Source: Magnetospirillum sp. XM-1 (lineage in GTDB: Bacteria; Pseudomonadota; Alphaproteobacteria; Rhodospirillales; Magnetospirillaceae). From it: a stretch of DNA of 64,000 nucleotides. The stretch is from NCBI RefSeq assembly GCF_001511835.1, contig NZ_LN997848.1:3934001-3998000 (forward strand). The letters run 5' to 3'. The position numbers and the translations under genes were made by a program. Positions 10,713 through 22,107 of this stretch are shown one piece after another. The number at the start of each line of letters is the position of its first letter. Within the stretch, counting starts at the first letter, position 1. Under the pieces are notes generated by a model. That model had not been told where the DNA came from and ran no database searches. It saw nothing but the letters and a program-made list of their open reading frames with translations.

Positions 10713-11051
10713 ATGATGAACCTGACCGACAAGGCCGTCGACGTCATCCGCGAGGTCTGCAACGGCGAGTTCCAGGGTCTTCGGATCATGGTCAACAAGG
10801 GCTGTTCCGGCTTTTCCTACAACATGGGCCTGGAGGAAGCCGCCGCCGAGGGCGACGCGGTGCTGGAATTCTCCGACGTGAAGGTGTTCCTTGATCCCGG
10901 CTCGGCCCTGTGGCTGACCGGGGCCACCATGGATTACGTGGACAATTCCTCCATGGGGTCGGGCTTCGTGTTCGACAATCCCAACCAGCCCCCCGCCCCC
11001 ACCGCCACCTCGGGCGGCGGCTGCTCCTGCGGCATCAAGACCTGCGGCTAG
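10713..11051 (+). CDS. HesB/IscA-type iron-sulfur carrier of the nif cluster
   Basis: The 112-residue product is an A-type Fe-S carrier fold, likely serving nitrogenase Fe-S assembly. The first ligand region is [11 protein letters not shown] (Cys about residue 31); the C-terminus CSCGIKTCG supplies the usual CxC pair plus one extra cysteine. The C-terminal tail is unusually proline/glycine rich ([13 protein letters not shown]) before the cysteines. Adjacent ATG codons at 10713 and 10716 follow an AAGGAGGA site. It is the first gene of the third nif unit, ten bases before nifV. Confidence 0.9.
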   Translation: MMNLTDKAVDVIREVCNGEFQGLRIMVNKGCSGFSYNMGLEEAAAEGDAVLEFSDVKVFLDPGSALWLTGATMDYVDNSSMGSGFVFDNPNQPPAPTATSGGGCSCGIKTCG

Positions 11052-11061
11052 GAGAACGGCC

Positions 11062-12195
11062 ATGCCCCCCTGTGTCGTCATGAACGACACCACGCTACGC
11101 GACGGCGAGCAGACCGCCGGGGTGGCGTTCAGCCTGGACGAGAAGCTGGACATCGCCCGGGCGCTCGACATCGCCGGCGTGCCGGAGATCGAGGTGGGCA
11201 TTCCCGCCATGGGACCCGAGGAACAGGCCGCCATCGCCAAGGTGGCCGGTCTTGGCCTCAAGGCCCGGCTGATCGCCTGGTGCCGCATGCTGGGCGACGA
11301 CCTGGAGGCGGCGGCGGCCTGCGGAATCGCCACCGTCAACCTGTCCATTCCCGTCTCCGACCTGCAGCTGGCCGCCAAGCTGGGCCGCGACCGCGCCTGG
11401 GCGCTGGACCATATCGGCATCATGGTGGCCAAGGCCCGCACCATGGGCTTCGAGGTGCTGGTGGGCGGCGAGGACAGCTCGCGGGCCGATCCCGCCTTCC
11501 TGGCCGAGGTGGTCAGGGCCTGCGAGGCGGCCGGGGCCCAGCGTTTCCGCTTCGCCGACACGCTGGGCATCATGGACCCCTTCGCGGTGCATGACGCCTT
11601 TCGGGCCTTGCGCGCCGCCTGCTCCATCGAGCTGGAAATCCACGCCCACGACGATCTGGGACTGGCCACCGCCAATTCCCTGGCCGCCGTGCGGGGTGGC
11701 GCCACCCATGTCAGCACCACGGTCAACGGCCTGGGCGAGCGGGCCGGCAACGCACCGCTGGAGGAAGTGGTGGTGGCGCTGGACCATCTCTACGGACGGG
11801 AAACCGGCATCGACAAACGCCAGCTGGGCCGCGTGTCGCGACTGGTGGCCGACGCCTCGGGCCGCCCGGTGCCGGTATCCAAGCCCATCGTCGGCGAGAA
11901 CATCTTCACCCACGAATCCGGTATTCACGTCAGCGGCCTGCTCAGGGACCCCCGCACCTATCAGGCGCTCGACCCCGCCGAGCTGGGGCGCGGCCATCGC
12001 CTGGTTTTGGGCAAGCATTCGGGGTTGACCTCGGTGCTGCACGCCTGCCGCGAGATCGGCCTGGAGGTGGACGCACCTCTCGCCCGCGCCATGCTGGCCC
12101 AGGTGCGCCGCCACGCCTCGAATACCAAGACCGTTCCCACCGCCGACGACCTGCGCCGCTTCGCCGGCACCGCCCTTACGGGAGTTCCGTCATGA
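11062..12195 (+). CDS. nifV: Homocitrate synthase NifV
   Basis: NifV condenses acetyl-CoA and 2-oxoglutarate to homocitrate, the organic ligand of the FeMo-cofactor. The 377-residue product begins with the metal/substrate motif [17 protein letters not shown] of the DRE-TIM metallolyases. [13 protein letters not shown] and the [16 protein letters not shown] segment further identify it. It starts ten bases after the HesB/IscA gene and overlaps nifW by ATGA. Confidence 0.97.
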   Translation: MPPCVVMNDTTLRDGEQTAGVAFSLDEKLDIARALDIAGVPEIEVGIPAMGPEEQAAIAKVAGLGLKARLIAWCRMLGDDLEAAAACGIATVNLSIPVSDLQLAAKLGRDRAWALDHIGIMVAKARTMGFEVLVGGEDSSRADPAFLAEVVRACEAAGAQRFRFADTLGIMDPFAVHDAFRALRAACSIELEIHAHDDLGLATANSLAAVRGGATHVSTTVNGLGERAGNAPLEEVVVALDHLYGRETGIDKRQLGRVSRLVADASGRPVPVSKPIVGENIFTHESGIHVSGLLRDPRTYQALDPAELGRGHRLVLGKHSGLTSVLHACREIGLEVDAPLARAMLAQVRRHASNTKTVPTADDLRRFAGTALTGVPS

Positions 12196-12500
12196 TCATC
12201 GACACCCTCGCCGCCCTGTCGTCCGCCGAACAGTTCTTCGAGACCCTGCGGGTTCCCTTCGACGCCTCGGTGGTCAATGTCAGCCGCCTGCACATCCTGA
12301 AGCGCTTCAAAGAAGTGCTCGGCAGCACCGATCTGGACGGCCTGGCCGAATACGAGGTGGAGGCGGTGTGCCGCGCCGCCCTGATCGAGGCCTACGAGGA
12401 TTTCGCCGAAGGGCGCGGCGCCAAGACCTTCAAGGTCTTCAAGGACGCCCATCCCGGCTTCGTCGCCTTGAGCGACATCCGGCCCGTGGCGGCGCGGTAG
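12192..12500 (+). CDS. nifW: Nitrogenase-stabilising protein NifW
   Basis: NifW is a small protein thought to protect or help mature the MoFe protein under oxygen. The product is 102 residues, typical for the family, starting at the ATG of the ATGA overlap with nif[16 protein letters not shown] and [18 protein letters not shown] are characteristic. It is the last visible nif gene; a hairpin with flanking C and G tracts follows. Confidence 0.93.
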   Translation: MIIDTLAALSSAEQFFETLRVPFDASVVNVSRLHILKRFKEVLGSTDLDGLAEYEVEAVCRAALIEAYEDFAEGRGAKTFKVFKDAHPGFVALSDIRPVAAR

Positions 12501-12510
12501 GCTCTCAACG

Positions 12511-12590
12511 CCCCCCCCCAAAAAGGCGATCGGGCCGACGCTTTCGCGTCGGCCCGACCAGACCGGTACTCCCGGGGGGGATGGGGGGGG
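12511..12590 (+). terminator. Hairpin with flanking C and G tracts after nifW
   Basis: TCGGGCCGACGC (12530-12541) and GCGTCGGCCCGA (12546-12557) form a perfect 12-base-pair stem with a TTTC loop. A 9-base C run (12511-12519) lies upstream, and G runs of 7 and 8 (12574-12580, 12583-12590) lie downstream, so an outer helix or a G-quadruplex is also possible. There is no U-tract. It most likely marks the end of the nif transcription units. Confidence 0.6.
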
Positions 12591-12683
12591 AGAGGAGCAC
12601 CGGCAAGACTTAGAATTTGGCTTCTAGCACGACCGGGAAAAGCTGCGCCACAAATTCAGCTACCGCATACCGGAATAGCAGCT

Positions 12684-12708
12684 ATGTCCTTCCGTGCAGG
12701 TAGGACAT
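12684..12708 (-). terminator. Small hairpin downstream of clpB
   Basis: ATGTCCT (12684-12690) pairs with AGGACAT (12702-12708) immediately after the clpB stop codon on the minus strand. The 7-base-pair stem is weak and has no clear U-tract, so this is a tentative call. Confidence 0.35.
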
Positions 12709-15300
<2,592 letters not shown>

Positions 15301-15727
15301 GTTTGCCCTCATCGTTCGAGCGGCGGCTGGACCATCCCTTAAGATAGGCAACGATCCAGGCGTTTGTCTTGGCTCCGCTTGATATGGAGCATTTCCCGAG
15401 CGCCGCAAGCGCGCCGTACGGGCCCCATGACGAATTCGTCAAATCCCTCATGGAGAATATGGTTGAAGACCATTTCCACCGCTTCCAAAATGCAGACCAC
15501 ACGGGGTTCAGGGCCGCGATTCCATCGAGAATCGTTAAAATTCACCACAAAATGTAATCTCGCCGTAATCTTGGACACACCATGACATTTGCCCACTTTT
15601 TGCACTGCGAAAGAGTAGGCCGTCCGTATAATTTTAGAACTATTCCTTATCGAATATTTTTTTCTTGATTTGAATCGCCAATCATCCTGACATCTGCCGT
15701 GCTATATTCCTGATGAGGGAGAGCCGA
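15301..15727. other. Intergenic region between clpB and the Crp/Fnr gene
   Basis: These 427 bases separate divergent genes. The part beyond 15540 is clearly AT-richer than its surroundings. TGACGAATTCGTCA at 15428-15441 is a perfect 14-base palindrome. TTGAT-N4-ATCGC at 15665-15678 is a degenerate FNR-like site 50 bases before the Crp/Fnr start. Short open frames on both strands have no recognisable features, and I do not call a gene. Confidence 0.5.
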
Positions 15728-16459
15728 ATGGGCGCGTCAAAGACTTGCAGCGGATGTGAGGCGTGGTCCTCGCCTCGACGCGAGCCGATGCGCGACGTGC
15801 TTGGCAAGCGCTGCCCCTTTCCGACCCTGTCATCCCGGTTTTCCCTCGGCAAGGGCAAGAACCTCTATCACCAGGGCGATCTGGTGGGGGGCGCCTACAG
15901 TCTGGCCACCGGCATGGTGGCGCTGGAGCGGGTGGACGAGGAAGGCGAACTGGTCATCCTCAAGATCCTCCACCCCGGCGCCTTCTTTCCCTGCGCCAAC
16001 ATGCTGGGCGGCGGCATCCATGAAAGCTCGGCCCGCGCGCTGACCGAAATCTCCGGCTGCTTCGTACCGGCCGAGCGCCTCAACACCGCGCTGCAGGAGG
16101 ATCCGACCGTCGGTCTGGCGCTGCTGCGGCTCAGTTCGGCGGAAATCCGCGAGAACGAGGACGCCATCTTCCGCCTGTGCAGCACCGACCTGCCCGACCG
16201 GGTGCTGTCCACCCTGGCCACCCTGGCCACCGAAACCGGCGGCCGCGACGCCAACGGCGACCTGTCGCTCACCCTGCCCATCTCGTGGCGGGATCTGGCC
16301 GCCATGGTGGGAACCGGCCCCGAGGTGATCTCGCGGCTGCTGCGCCGTCTGGCCGATGCCGGCCGCCTCAGCTTCCACGGCCGCCACGTCACCCTGCACG
16401 CCGAGCCGTCCCGCCACATTCCCCTGTCCGGCCACGGCGGCCCGCTCTCCTATTCCTGA
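15728..16459 (+). CDS. Crp/Fnr-family transcriptional regulator
   Basis: The product (243 residues from the ATG at 15728, after GAGGGAGAG) has a cyclic-nucleotide-binding fold in its first half and a winged-helix domain near the end. The recognition helix reads GTGPEVISRLLRRL, with the E and SR spacing of FNR-type DNA contacts. Cysteines occur at positions 7, 10 and 29 and in FFPCANM and FRLCSTD, so an Fe-S-type sensor is possible, but the spacing is not the classical FNR one. An alternative in-frame ATG is at 15713. The effector is unknown. An FNR-like box at 55615 could be a target. Confidence 0.85.
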   Translation: MGASKTCSGCEAWSSPRREPMRDVLGKRCPFPTLSSRFSLGKGKNLYHQGDLVGGAYSLATGMVALERVDEEGELVILKILHPGAFFPCANMLGGGIHESSARALTEISGCFVPAERLNTALQEDPTVGLALLRLSSAEIRENEDAIFRLCSTDLPDRVLSTLATLATETGGRDANGDLSLTLPISWRDLAAMVGTGPEVISRLLRRLADAGRLSFHGRHVTLHAEPSRHIPLSGHGGPLSYS

Positions 16460-16634
16460 CCCCGCCATCCTGCCGTCAAACCGCGCCCCGCCGGGGCTGC
16501 GGTAATCCGATATTGCATTCCCATCAATGCGTGGTTAGTTTATTTGACCATTCCGCCTTATAAGGTCGTTATCATGGACCAGGCGGCATCCCGCATGATG
16601 GAGTCCCCATGCGCACCACCGGCCGCCCGTCGTC

Positions 16635-18380
16635 ATGAGCCCCACTGGCATGAAGATCGAATTCGACACCCGCTTCGGTCAGGAACTGTGCGAGGTCTTC
16701 TCCGCCGAGCTCGGCCTGGTGTGCAGCTTCATGGGCGAGGAAGGCCGCATCGTCGCCTCCAGCGTCAAGGAGCGCATCGGCACCAACCACGCCATCGCGG
16801 CGCGCATCATGCGCGGCGAGATGGACGAATACGGCGTCACCAAGGAAGAGGCCGCCAAGTCTTCGGGCATGCGTGAAGGCGTCAACATGGGCGTTGATTT
16901 CGAAGGGCACCGGCTGATCAATTTCGGCATCGCCGGCCCGCTGGAGACGGTGCGTCCCCTGGCCCGCATCGTGCGGTTCTGCGTCACCTCGCTCTTACGC
17001 ATCCGCCAGGAGGAGACCACCATCGTCGCCGCCTTCGCCCGCGAGACCGGCGGCATCGGCAAGCAGATGATCGAGATCGCCGAGGACATCGACGAGGTGG
17101 CGACCAAGGTCGCCGACCAACACACCCTGCTGGCCGAGCTGCAGCAGGGCATCCGCGCCCTGTCGGAAGCCAACGAGCGCATCGTCGCCGCCATGGGCGA
17201 GACCCTGTCGGGCGCCACCGCCGCGCGGGCCGAGGCCGAGACCTCGCAGCAGCGGGTCCGAGGCTCGCTGGGCGGCATCGACGATGTGGTGCGCATGGTC
17301 ACCGACGGGCGCGGCCTGCTCCTGGAACTGCAAGACGCCATGAGCAGCGTGGTGGGCGTGGCCCAGGGCATCGGCCACATCGCGCGCCAGACCAACCTGC
17401 TGGCGCTCAACGCCACCATCGAGGCGGCCCGGGCCGGCGAGCACGGCAAGGGCTTCGCTGTGGTGGCGGGCGAGGTCAAGGAATTGTCGCGCCGGGCCGG
17501 TTCGGCCAGCGCCGAGATCAGGAAGACCCTGGAGGAGCTGACCGGCACCGCCGGCAAGCTGGTGGAGCAAGGCGATCAGAGCGCCACCAAGGCCAGCGGC
17601 CTGACCGCCGAGACGGCGGCCATCGCCGACGCCATGGACCACATCCGCGCCTCGCTGGCCGACATGGCGGGACGGGTGGAGAACGTGGCCGGCGACGCCA
17701 CTTCCATCCATGACCGCTCGTCGGAGCTGTCCACCGAGATCGACCAGGCCGCCGCCGGGCTGGCCGAGTTCAAGACCCGCCTGGACGACGCCCGCAACCG
17801 CCTGCAGGAGTTGCTGGGGGCCGGCGAACGGCTGGTGGTGCTGACCGCCCAGGCCGGCATCGAGACGCCGGAAACCCCCTTCGTCGCCCTGGCGCGCGAA
17901 AAAGCCAGGGACATCGGCGCCCTGTTCGAGCAGGAACTGGCCCGCGGAACCATCTCGGCCGCCGATCTGTTCGACGAGGATTACCGGGCCCTGCCCGGCA
18001 GCAACCCCACCCAGTACGCCACCCGCTTCGCCGACTTCACCGACCGGGTACTGCCCGCCATCCAGGACGGCGTCAAACGGAGCAACGACCGCATCGTGTT
18101 CTGCGCCGCCGTGGACCGCAACGGCTACCTGCCCACCCACAACGCCGAATTCTCCCAGCCCCAGGGCGCGGACCCGGCCTGGAATGCCGCCCATTGCCGC
18201 AACCGGCGCAAGTTCGACGATTCCGTGGGCCTCAAGGCGGCGCGGGCCACCGATCCCTTCACGGTGCAGAGCTATCGCCGCGACATGGGCGACGGCCGCC
18301 AGGCCCTGATGCTGGACGTCTCCGCCCCCATCATGGTGGGCGGCCGCCACTGGGGCGCGCTGCGGCTAGGTTACGTGTAG
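16635..18380 (+). CDS. Soluble methyl-accepting chemotaxis-type protein with diacid-recognition-like N-terminus
   Basis: The 581-residue product has no transmembrane segment. The N-terminal ~115 residues ([35 protein letters not shown]) resemble the sugar-diacid recognition domain of CdaR-type regulators. A chemoreceptor signalling domain follows, with the tip-like sequence [20 protein letters not shown]. The last ~170 residues form a separate sensor-like domain with [16 protein letters not shown], seen at the C-terminus of many alphaproteobacterial receptors. It would act in the cytoplasm on the CheA/CheW array. The ligand is unknown. A second start is possible at 16650 (MKIEF). It ends at a large hairpin shared with pyk. 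Confidence 0.85.
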   Translation: MSPTGMKIEFDTRFGQELCEVFSAELGLVCSFMGEEGRIVASSVKERIGTNHAIAARIMRGEMDEYGVTKEEAAKSSGMREGVNMGVDFEGHRLINFGIAGPLETVRPLARIVRFCVTSLLRIRQEETTIVAAFARETGGIGKQMIEIAEDIDEVATKVADQHTLLAELQQGIRALSEANERIVAAMGETLSGATAARAEAETSQQRVRGSLGGIDDVVRMVTDGRGLLLELQDAMSSVVGVAQGIGHIARQTNLLALNATIEAARAGEHGKGFAVVAGEVKELSRRAGSASAEIRKTLEELTGTAGKLVEQGDQSATKASGLTAETAAIADAMDHIRASLADMAGRVENVAGDATSIHDRSSELSTEIDQAAAGLAEFKTRLDDARNRLQELLGAGERLVVLTAQAGIETPETPFVALAREKARDIGALFEQELARGTISAADLFDEDYRALPGSNPTQYATRFADFTDRVLPAIQDGVKRSNDRIVFCAAVDRNGYLPTHNAEFSQPQGADPAWNAAHCRNRRKFDDSVGLKAARATDPFTVQSYRRDMGDGRQALMLDVSAPIMVGGRHWGALRLGYV

Positions 18381-18389
18381 GAAGGTGAT

Positions 18390-18442
18390 GCGGGCGGGAC
18401 GCCCGCGCTCCATCAATGTAGGAGCGCGGGCGTCCCGCCCGC
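18390..18442. terminator. Large bidirectional hairpin between converging genes
   Basis: A perfect 22-base-pair inverted repeat (18390-18411 with 18421-18442) encloses the 9-base loop ATCAATGTA. It lies between the stops of the chemoreceptor (plus) and pyk (minus) and can serve both. The arm core GGGCGGGACGCCCGC is itself nearly self-complementary. AAAAGA follows on the plus strand. Confidence 0.8.
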
Positions 18443-18451
18443 AAAAGACCG

Positions 18452-19924
18452 CTAATCCGAATTGTGCTTGTGGTGGTTCGCGTGATCCTCCACCTCGGCG
18501 ACACGCAGGATGTTGGTGGTGCCTGAGTGGCCGAAGGGCACGCCGGCGGTGATCACCACCCGGTCACCCACGCGGGCGAAGCCTTCGCTTTGGGCGAAGT
18601 TCACCGCCTTGCTCACCATCTCGGTGAAACTGCGCACGTCCTTGGCCATGATGGAGTGGGCTCCCCACACCAGGGCCATCTGGCGCGCCACCTCGATGTC
18701 GGCGGTCACCGACAGGATCGGCTGCTCGGGCCGCTCGCGGGCGGCACGCAGCGTGGTCGAGCCCGACGAGGTGAAGGTGACGATGGCCGCCGCCCCCAGG
18801 GTATGGGCCACCTGCCGGGCTGCCGCGCTGATGGCGTCGCGGGTGGTGTGCTCGGGGTCGAGCCGCGAGGCGTCGGTGATGATCTGGTAGTTCTTGTCGT
18901 GCTCCACCTGCTGGATGATGCGGTCCATCATGGTGACCGCCTCCTGCGGGTACTCGCCCGAGGCGGTCTCCGCCGACAGCATCACCGCGTCAGAGCCGTC
19001 ATAGACGGCGGTGGCCACGTCCGAGGCCTCGGCCCGGGTGGGCGACGGCGCATGGACCATGGAATCCAGCATCTGGGTGGCGACCACCACCGGCTTGCCC
19101 GCCCGGCGGCAGGCCTTGATGATGCGCTTTTGCAGAATCGGCACGGTCTCGGGCGGACATTCCACGCCCAGATCGCCGCGCGCCACCATCACCGCGTCCG
19201 ACCACTCGATGATCGAGGCCAGATGCTCGATGGCCGAGGGCTTTTCCAGCTTGGACAGGATGCGCACCCGCGAGCCCACATATGAGCCGATCAGGCGCCG
19301 CGCCTCCTGCACGTCCGAGGGGCGCTGCACGAAGGAAAGGGCGATCCAGTCGGCCCCCATCTCCACCGCGAATTCCAGGTCGCGGCGGTCCTTCTCGGTC
19401 AGGGGCGAAATGGGCAGCATGACGCCCGGCACGTTGACGCCCTTGTGGTTGGAGATCTCGCCGCCCACCGCCACGCGGGTCTCGGCGAAGTCGGGACCGC
19501 AGGATTCCACGGTCAGGCGCAGCTTGCCGTCGTCGATCAGAAGGTCGCTGCCGGGCTTGAGCGCCGCGAACACCTCGGGATGATGAAGGGGGGCGCGGGC
19601 GGCGGTGCCCAGGGCGTCGTCCATGTCCAGGCGGAAGGCGGCGCCGGTCTCGAGCCGGGCGCGGCCGCCCTCGAAATCGCCGACGCGGAGTTTAGGCCCC
19701 TGCAGGTCGGCCAGAATGGCGATGGGCCGCTTCACCTTCTTTTCCAGTTCGCGGATGGTGAAAATGCGGTTCTTGTGGTCGTCGTGGCTGCCGTGGCTGA
19801 AATTCAGGCGGAAGACGTCGGCCCCGGCCAGGAACAGGGCCTCGATGGCCTCGGGCGTCGAGGAGGCCGGGCCCAAAGTGGCGATGATCTTCGCATTGCG
19901 TGCGCGTCGCATATGAATCCCCAT
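18452..19924 (-). CDS. pyk: Pyruvate kinase
   Basis: Pyruvate kinase makes pyruvate and ATP from phosphoenolpyruvate and ADP. The product is 490 residues from the ATG at 19924, which follows GGGAAGAACC; an alternative ATG is at 19912. Signature segments are RLNFSHGSHDDH, ILADLQGPKLRVG, LSKLEKPSAIEHL (catalytic lysine region) and MVARGDLGVE. It ends at the shared hairpin. No other glycolysis gene is adjacent, and a GntR regulator lies upstream on the same strand. Confidence 0.97.
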   Translation of the reverse strand: MGIHMRRARNAKIIATLGPASSTPEAIEALFLAGADVFRLNFSHGSHDDHKNRIFTIRELEKKVKRPIAILADLQGPKLRVGDFEGGRARLETGAAFRLDMDDALGTAARAPLHHPEVFAALKPGSDLLIDDGKLRLTVESCGPDFAETRVAVGGEISNHKGVNVPGVMLPISPLTEKDRRDLEFAVEMGADWIALSFVQRPSDVQEARRLIGSYVGSRVRILSKLEKPSAIEHLASIIEWSDAVMVARGDLGVECPPETVPILQKRIIKACRRAGKPVVVATQMLDSMVHAPSPTRAEASDVATAVYDGSDAVMLSAETASGEYPQEAVTMMDRIIQQVEHDKNYQIITDASRLDPEHTTRDAISAAARQVAHTLGAAAIVTFTSSGSTTLRAARERPEQPILSVTADIEVARQMALVWGAHSIMAKDVRSFTEMVSKAVNFAQSEGFARVGDRVVITAGVPFGHSGTTNILRVAEVEDHANHHKHNSD

Positions 19925-20007
19925 GGTTCTTCCCGCCGCCCAGCATAGCAGAGGCGTCAAGGGCGGCAACCACGCCTATGGTTCCACGTCGTGACGGAAT
20001 TCCGATA

Positions 20008-20718
20008 TTACAACGCCTGACGGCTGTAACGGGTCAGCACGAAGCCCAGATGGGCGCGCATGGCGGCTTCCGCCGCCACCGGGTCCTTGGCCTTCACCGC
20101 CTCGAAGATGGCGCGGTGCTGCCCTAGGATCACCTGGTCGTCCTCGTGCGAGGGGAACAGCTGGTAGCGGTGGTAGTCCACCATCTGGTGCAGGATGCCC
20201 CGGATCACCGCCATGATGTGGAGGTAGATTCCCGACCCCGACGCCTTGGCGATGGCCAGGTGGAAGCAGACGTCGTTCTCGCTCTTGTGCGCGCCGCCGG
20301 CGATGTCGGCCTCGGTCGCCGCCATGATGCGGGCCAGCTCGGCCAAATCCGCGTCCGAGCGGTTCAGCGCGGCGCGCCCCACCGCCCAGGCCTCGAGAAT
20401 GGCCCGGATTTCCGCCAGGTCATGCAGATTGTCGCGGTTGACGCGGACCAGTTCCAGCATGCCGGGATCCATGGCCGCCGAACTGGCGATCACCCTGGTG
20501 CCGCCGCCTTGGACGGCGTCGAGCAGCCCCTGGGTCTTCAAGGATTGCAGCGCGGCGCGAATGGAGACGCGGCTGACCCCCATCTCTTCCGCCAATTGCC
20601 GCTCGCCGGGCAGACGATGGCCCGCCCCCCATTCCCCCGAAGCGATACGGGCCAGAATCCGGTCGGTGACCTGATCCGATATGCGCGTGCCGTTTCCGGC
20701 CTTGGGCTTGGAGTTCAT
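20008..20718 (-). CDS. GntR-family (FadR/FCD subgroup) transcriptional regulator
   Basis: The 236-residue product begins at the ATG at 20718 (MNSKPKAGNG). The N-terminal winged helix contains HRLPGERQLAEEMGVSRVSI, and the C-terminal helical FCD domain contains HLAIAKASGSGIYLHIM and the metal-type histidines near QHRAIFEAV. It is divergent from the periplasmic binding protein at 20894. The shared 175-base region holds the palindrome TCGGTA-N6-TACCGA. It is therefore probably the local regulator of the binding protein and acyl-CoA ligase genes, with an organic acid or CoA thioester as effector (inference). Confidence 0.88.
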   Translation of the reverse strand: MNSKPKAGNGTRISDQVTDRILARIASGEWGAGHRLPGERQLAEEMGVSRVSIRAALQSLKTQGLLDAVQGGGTRVIASSAAMDPGMLELVRVNRDNLHDLAEIRAILEAWAVGRAALNRSDADLAELARIMAATEADIAGGAHKSENDVCFHLAIAKASGSGIYLHIMAVIRGILHQMVDYHRYQLFPSHEDDQVILGQHRAIFEAVKAKDPVAAEAAMRAHLGFVLTRYSRQAL

Positions 20719-20822
20719 GATCCACGCCCCCCATTTCTTTGATATGCTTCTGATGGTGCGCCCAGCCCGAGACGGCGTCAAGCCGCCGCGAGCGCACTTT
20801 TCGGACTTCGCTTTTCCGTAAT

Positions 20823-20840
20823 TCGGTACTACAATACCGA
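20823..20840. promoter_or_regulatory. Candidate operator of the GntR regulator
   Basis: TCGGTA, six bases, TACCGA is a perfect inverted repeat with T/G-rich half-sites like those bound by FCD-type GntR regulators. It sits between the two divergent starts, 54 bases upstream of the binding-protein ATG. Confidence 0.55.
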
Positions 20841-20893
20841 CAAAAATAAGAAGTGATTAGCCTGGATAAATCATACGAAGTGGGAGGAACTTC

Positions 20894-22048
20894 ATGAATT
20901 GGAAGCGTACGGCCGGGGCTGCCCTGGCGGTGATGACTGGCGTTTGCGCGGCGACTGCCGCATTCGCGGCCGACCCCATCAAGATCGGCATGTTTCTGTC
21001 GGTCACCGGGCAGATGTCGCCCATGGGCGACCCGCAAAAGCGCACTTTCGACTATATGATCGATAAGGTTAACGCCCAGGGCGGCGTACTGGGCCGCAAG
21101 ATCGAAGCCATCATCTATGACGACGGGTCCGAGCCGGAAAAGGCCGCCACCTTCGTCAAGCGCCTGATCGACAACGACAAGGTGGACATCATCATCGGTG
21201 GGTCGGGCACGCCCACCTCCATGGCGGTCCTTGGCCTGATCGAACGCGCCGAGATTCCGTACATGTCGCTGGGCGGCGGCACCGCCATCGGCGATCCGGT
21301 GCGCAAGTGGACCTTCAAGTTCCCGCAATCCGACCGGCTGGCCGCCGAGAAGGTGCTGGCCGACCTGAAGAAGCGCGGCCTGACCAAGATCGCCCTGCTG
21401 TCCGAAAACGTCGGCTTCGGCAAGTCCGGCCATGACCAGACGGTCAAGCTGGCCCCCCAATACGGCGTCGAGATTCTGATCGACGAGGTCTACTCGCCCA
21501 AGGACCCCGACGTCACCCCGCAGCTGACCAAGATCCGCGGCACCAATGGCGTGCAGGCCCTGTTCATCTTCGGCACCGGCACCGGCCCCGCCGTCGCCAC
21601 CAAGAACCTGAAGCAGCTGGGCCTGACGCTCCCGGTCTACCAGTCCCACGGCGTGGCCTCGAAGGAGTTCCTGCGTCTGGTCGGCACCGCCGCCGACGGC
21701 ACCCGCCTGCCGGCCGGCGCCCAGGCGGTGGCCGAGCAGCTGCCCGCCAGCGACCGCCAGAAGAAGGTGGTCATGGAGTTCAAGAAGGAATACGAGGAGC
21801 GCAACAAGCCGCTGGAAGTCAGCCCGCTGCCCGGTCACGGCCTCGACGCCCTGATGATGGCCGTGGACGCCTTCAAGCGTGCCGGCACCACCGACAAGGC
21901 CAAGGTCCGCGACGCCATCGAGCAGACCAAGGACTTCGTCGCCACCACCGGCATCTACACCTACTCGCCCACCGACCACATGGGTCTGGGTCTCGAATCC
22001 TTCAAAATGGTCGAGATCAAGAACGGTGACTGGGTCCTGGTGGAATAG
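20894..22048 (+). CDS. Periplasmic ABC-transporter substrate-binding protein (branched-chain amino acid / aromatic acid type)
   Basis: The 384-residue product has a Sec signal peptide with a likely cleavage after ATAAFA (about residue 26) and then IKIGMFLSVTGQMSPMGDP, the start of a LivJ-type type I binding protein. The start is the ATG at 20894 after GGGAGGAAC. No permease or ATPase gene of the LIV type is in the window, so it must pair with components encoded elsewhere. The acyl-CoA ligase 59 bases downstream suggests the ligand is a carboxylic acid, possibly aromatic (inference). Confidence 0.9.
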   Translation: MNWKRTAGAALAVMTGVCAATAAFAADPIKIGMFLSVTGQMSPMGDPQKRTFDYMIDKVNAQGGVLGRKIEAIIYDDGSEPEKAATFVKRLIDNDKVDIIIGGSGTPTSMAVLGLIERAEIPYMSLGGGTAIGDPVRKWTFKFPQSDRLAAEKVLADLKKRGLTKIALLSENVGFGKSGHDQTVKLAPQYGVEILIDEVYSPKDPDVTPQLTKIRGTNGVQALFIFGTGTGPAVATKNLKQLGLTLPVYQSHGVASKEFLRLVGTAADGTRLPAGAQAVAEQLPASDRQKKVVMEFKKEYEERNKPLEVSPLPGHGLDALMMAVDAFKRAGTTDKAKVRDAIEQTKDFVATTGIYTYSPTDHMGLGLESFKMVEIKNGDWVLVE

Positions 22049-22107
22049 CCGGACATCGACAAAGGCGAGCCGCGTCATGCGGCTCGCCCCCTTTTCCTGG
22101 TGAATTC

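Noticed and set aside
15339..15605. Short open frames between clpB and the Crp/Fnr gene, both strands
   Set aside because: No ribosome-binding site, no recognisable family and overlap with each other; too weak to call.
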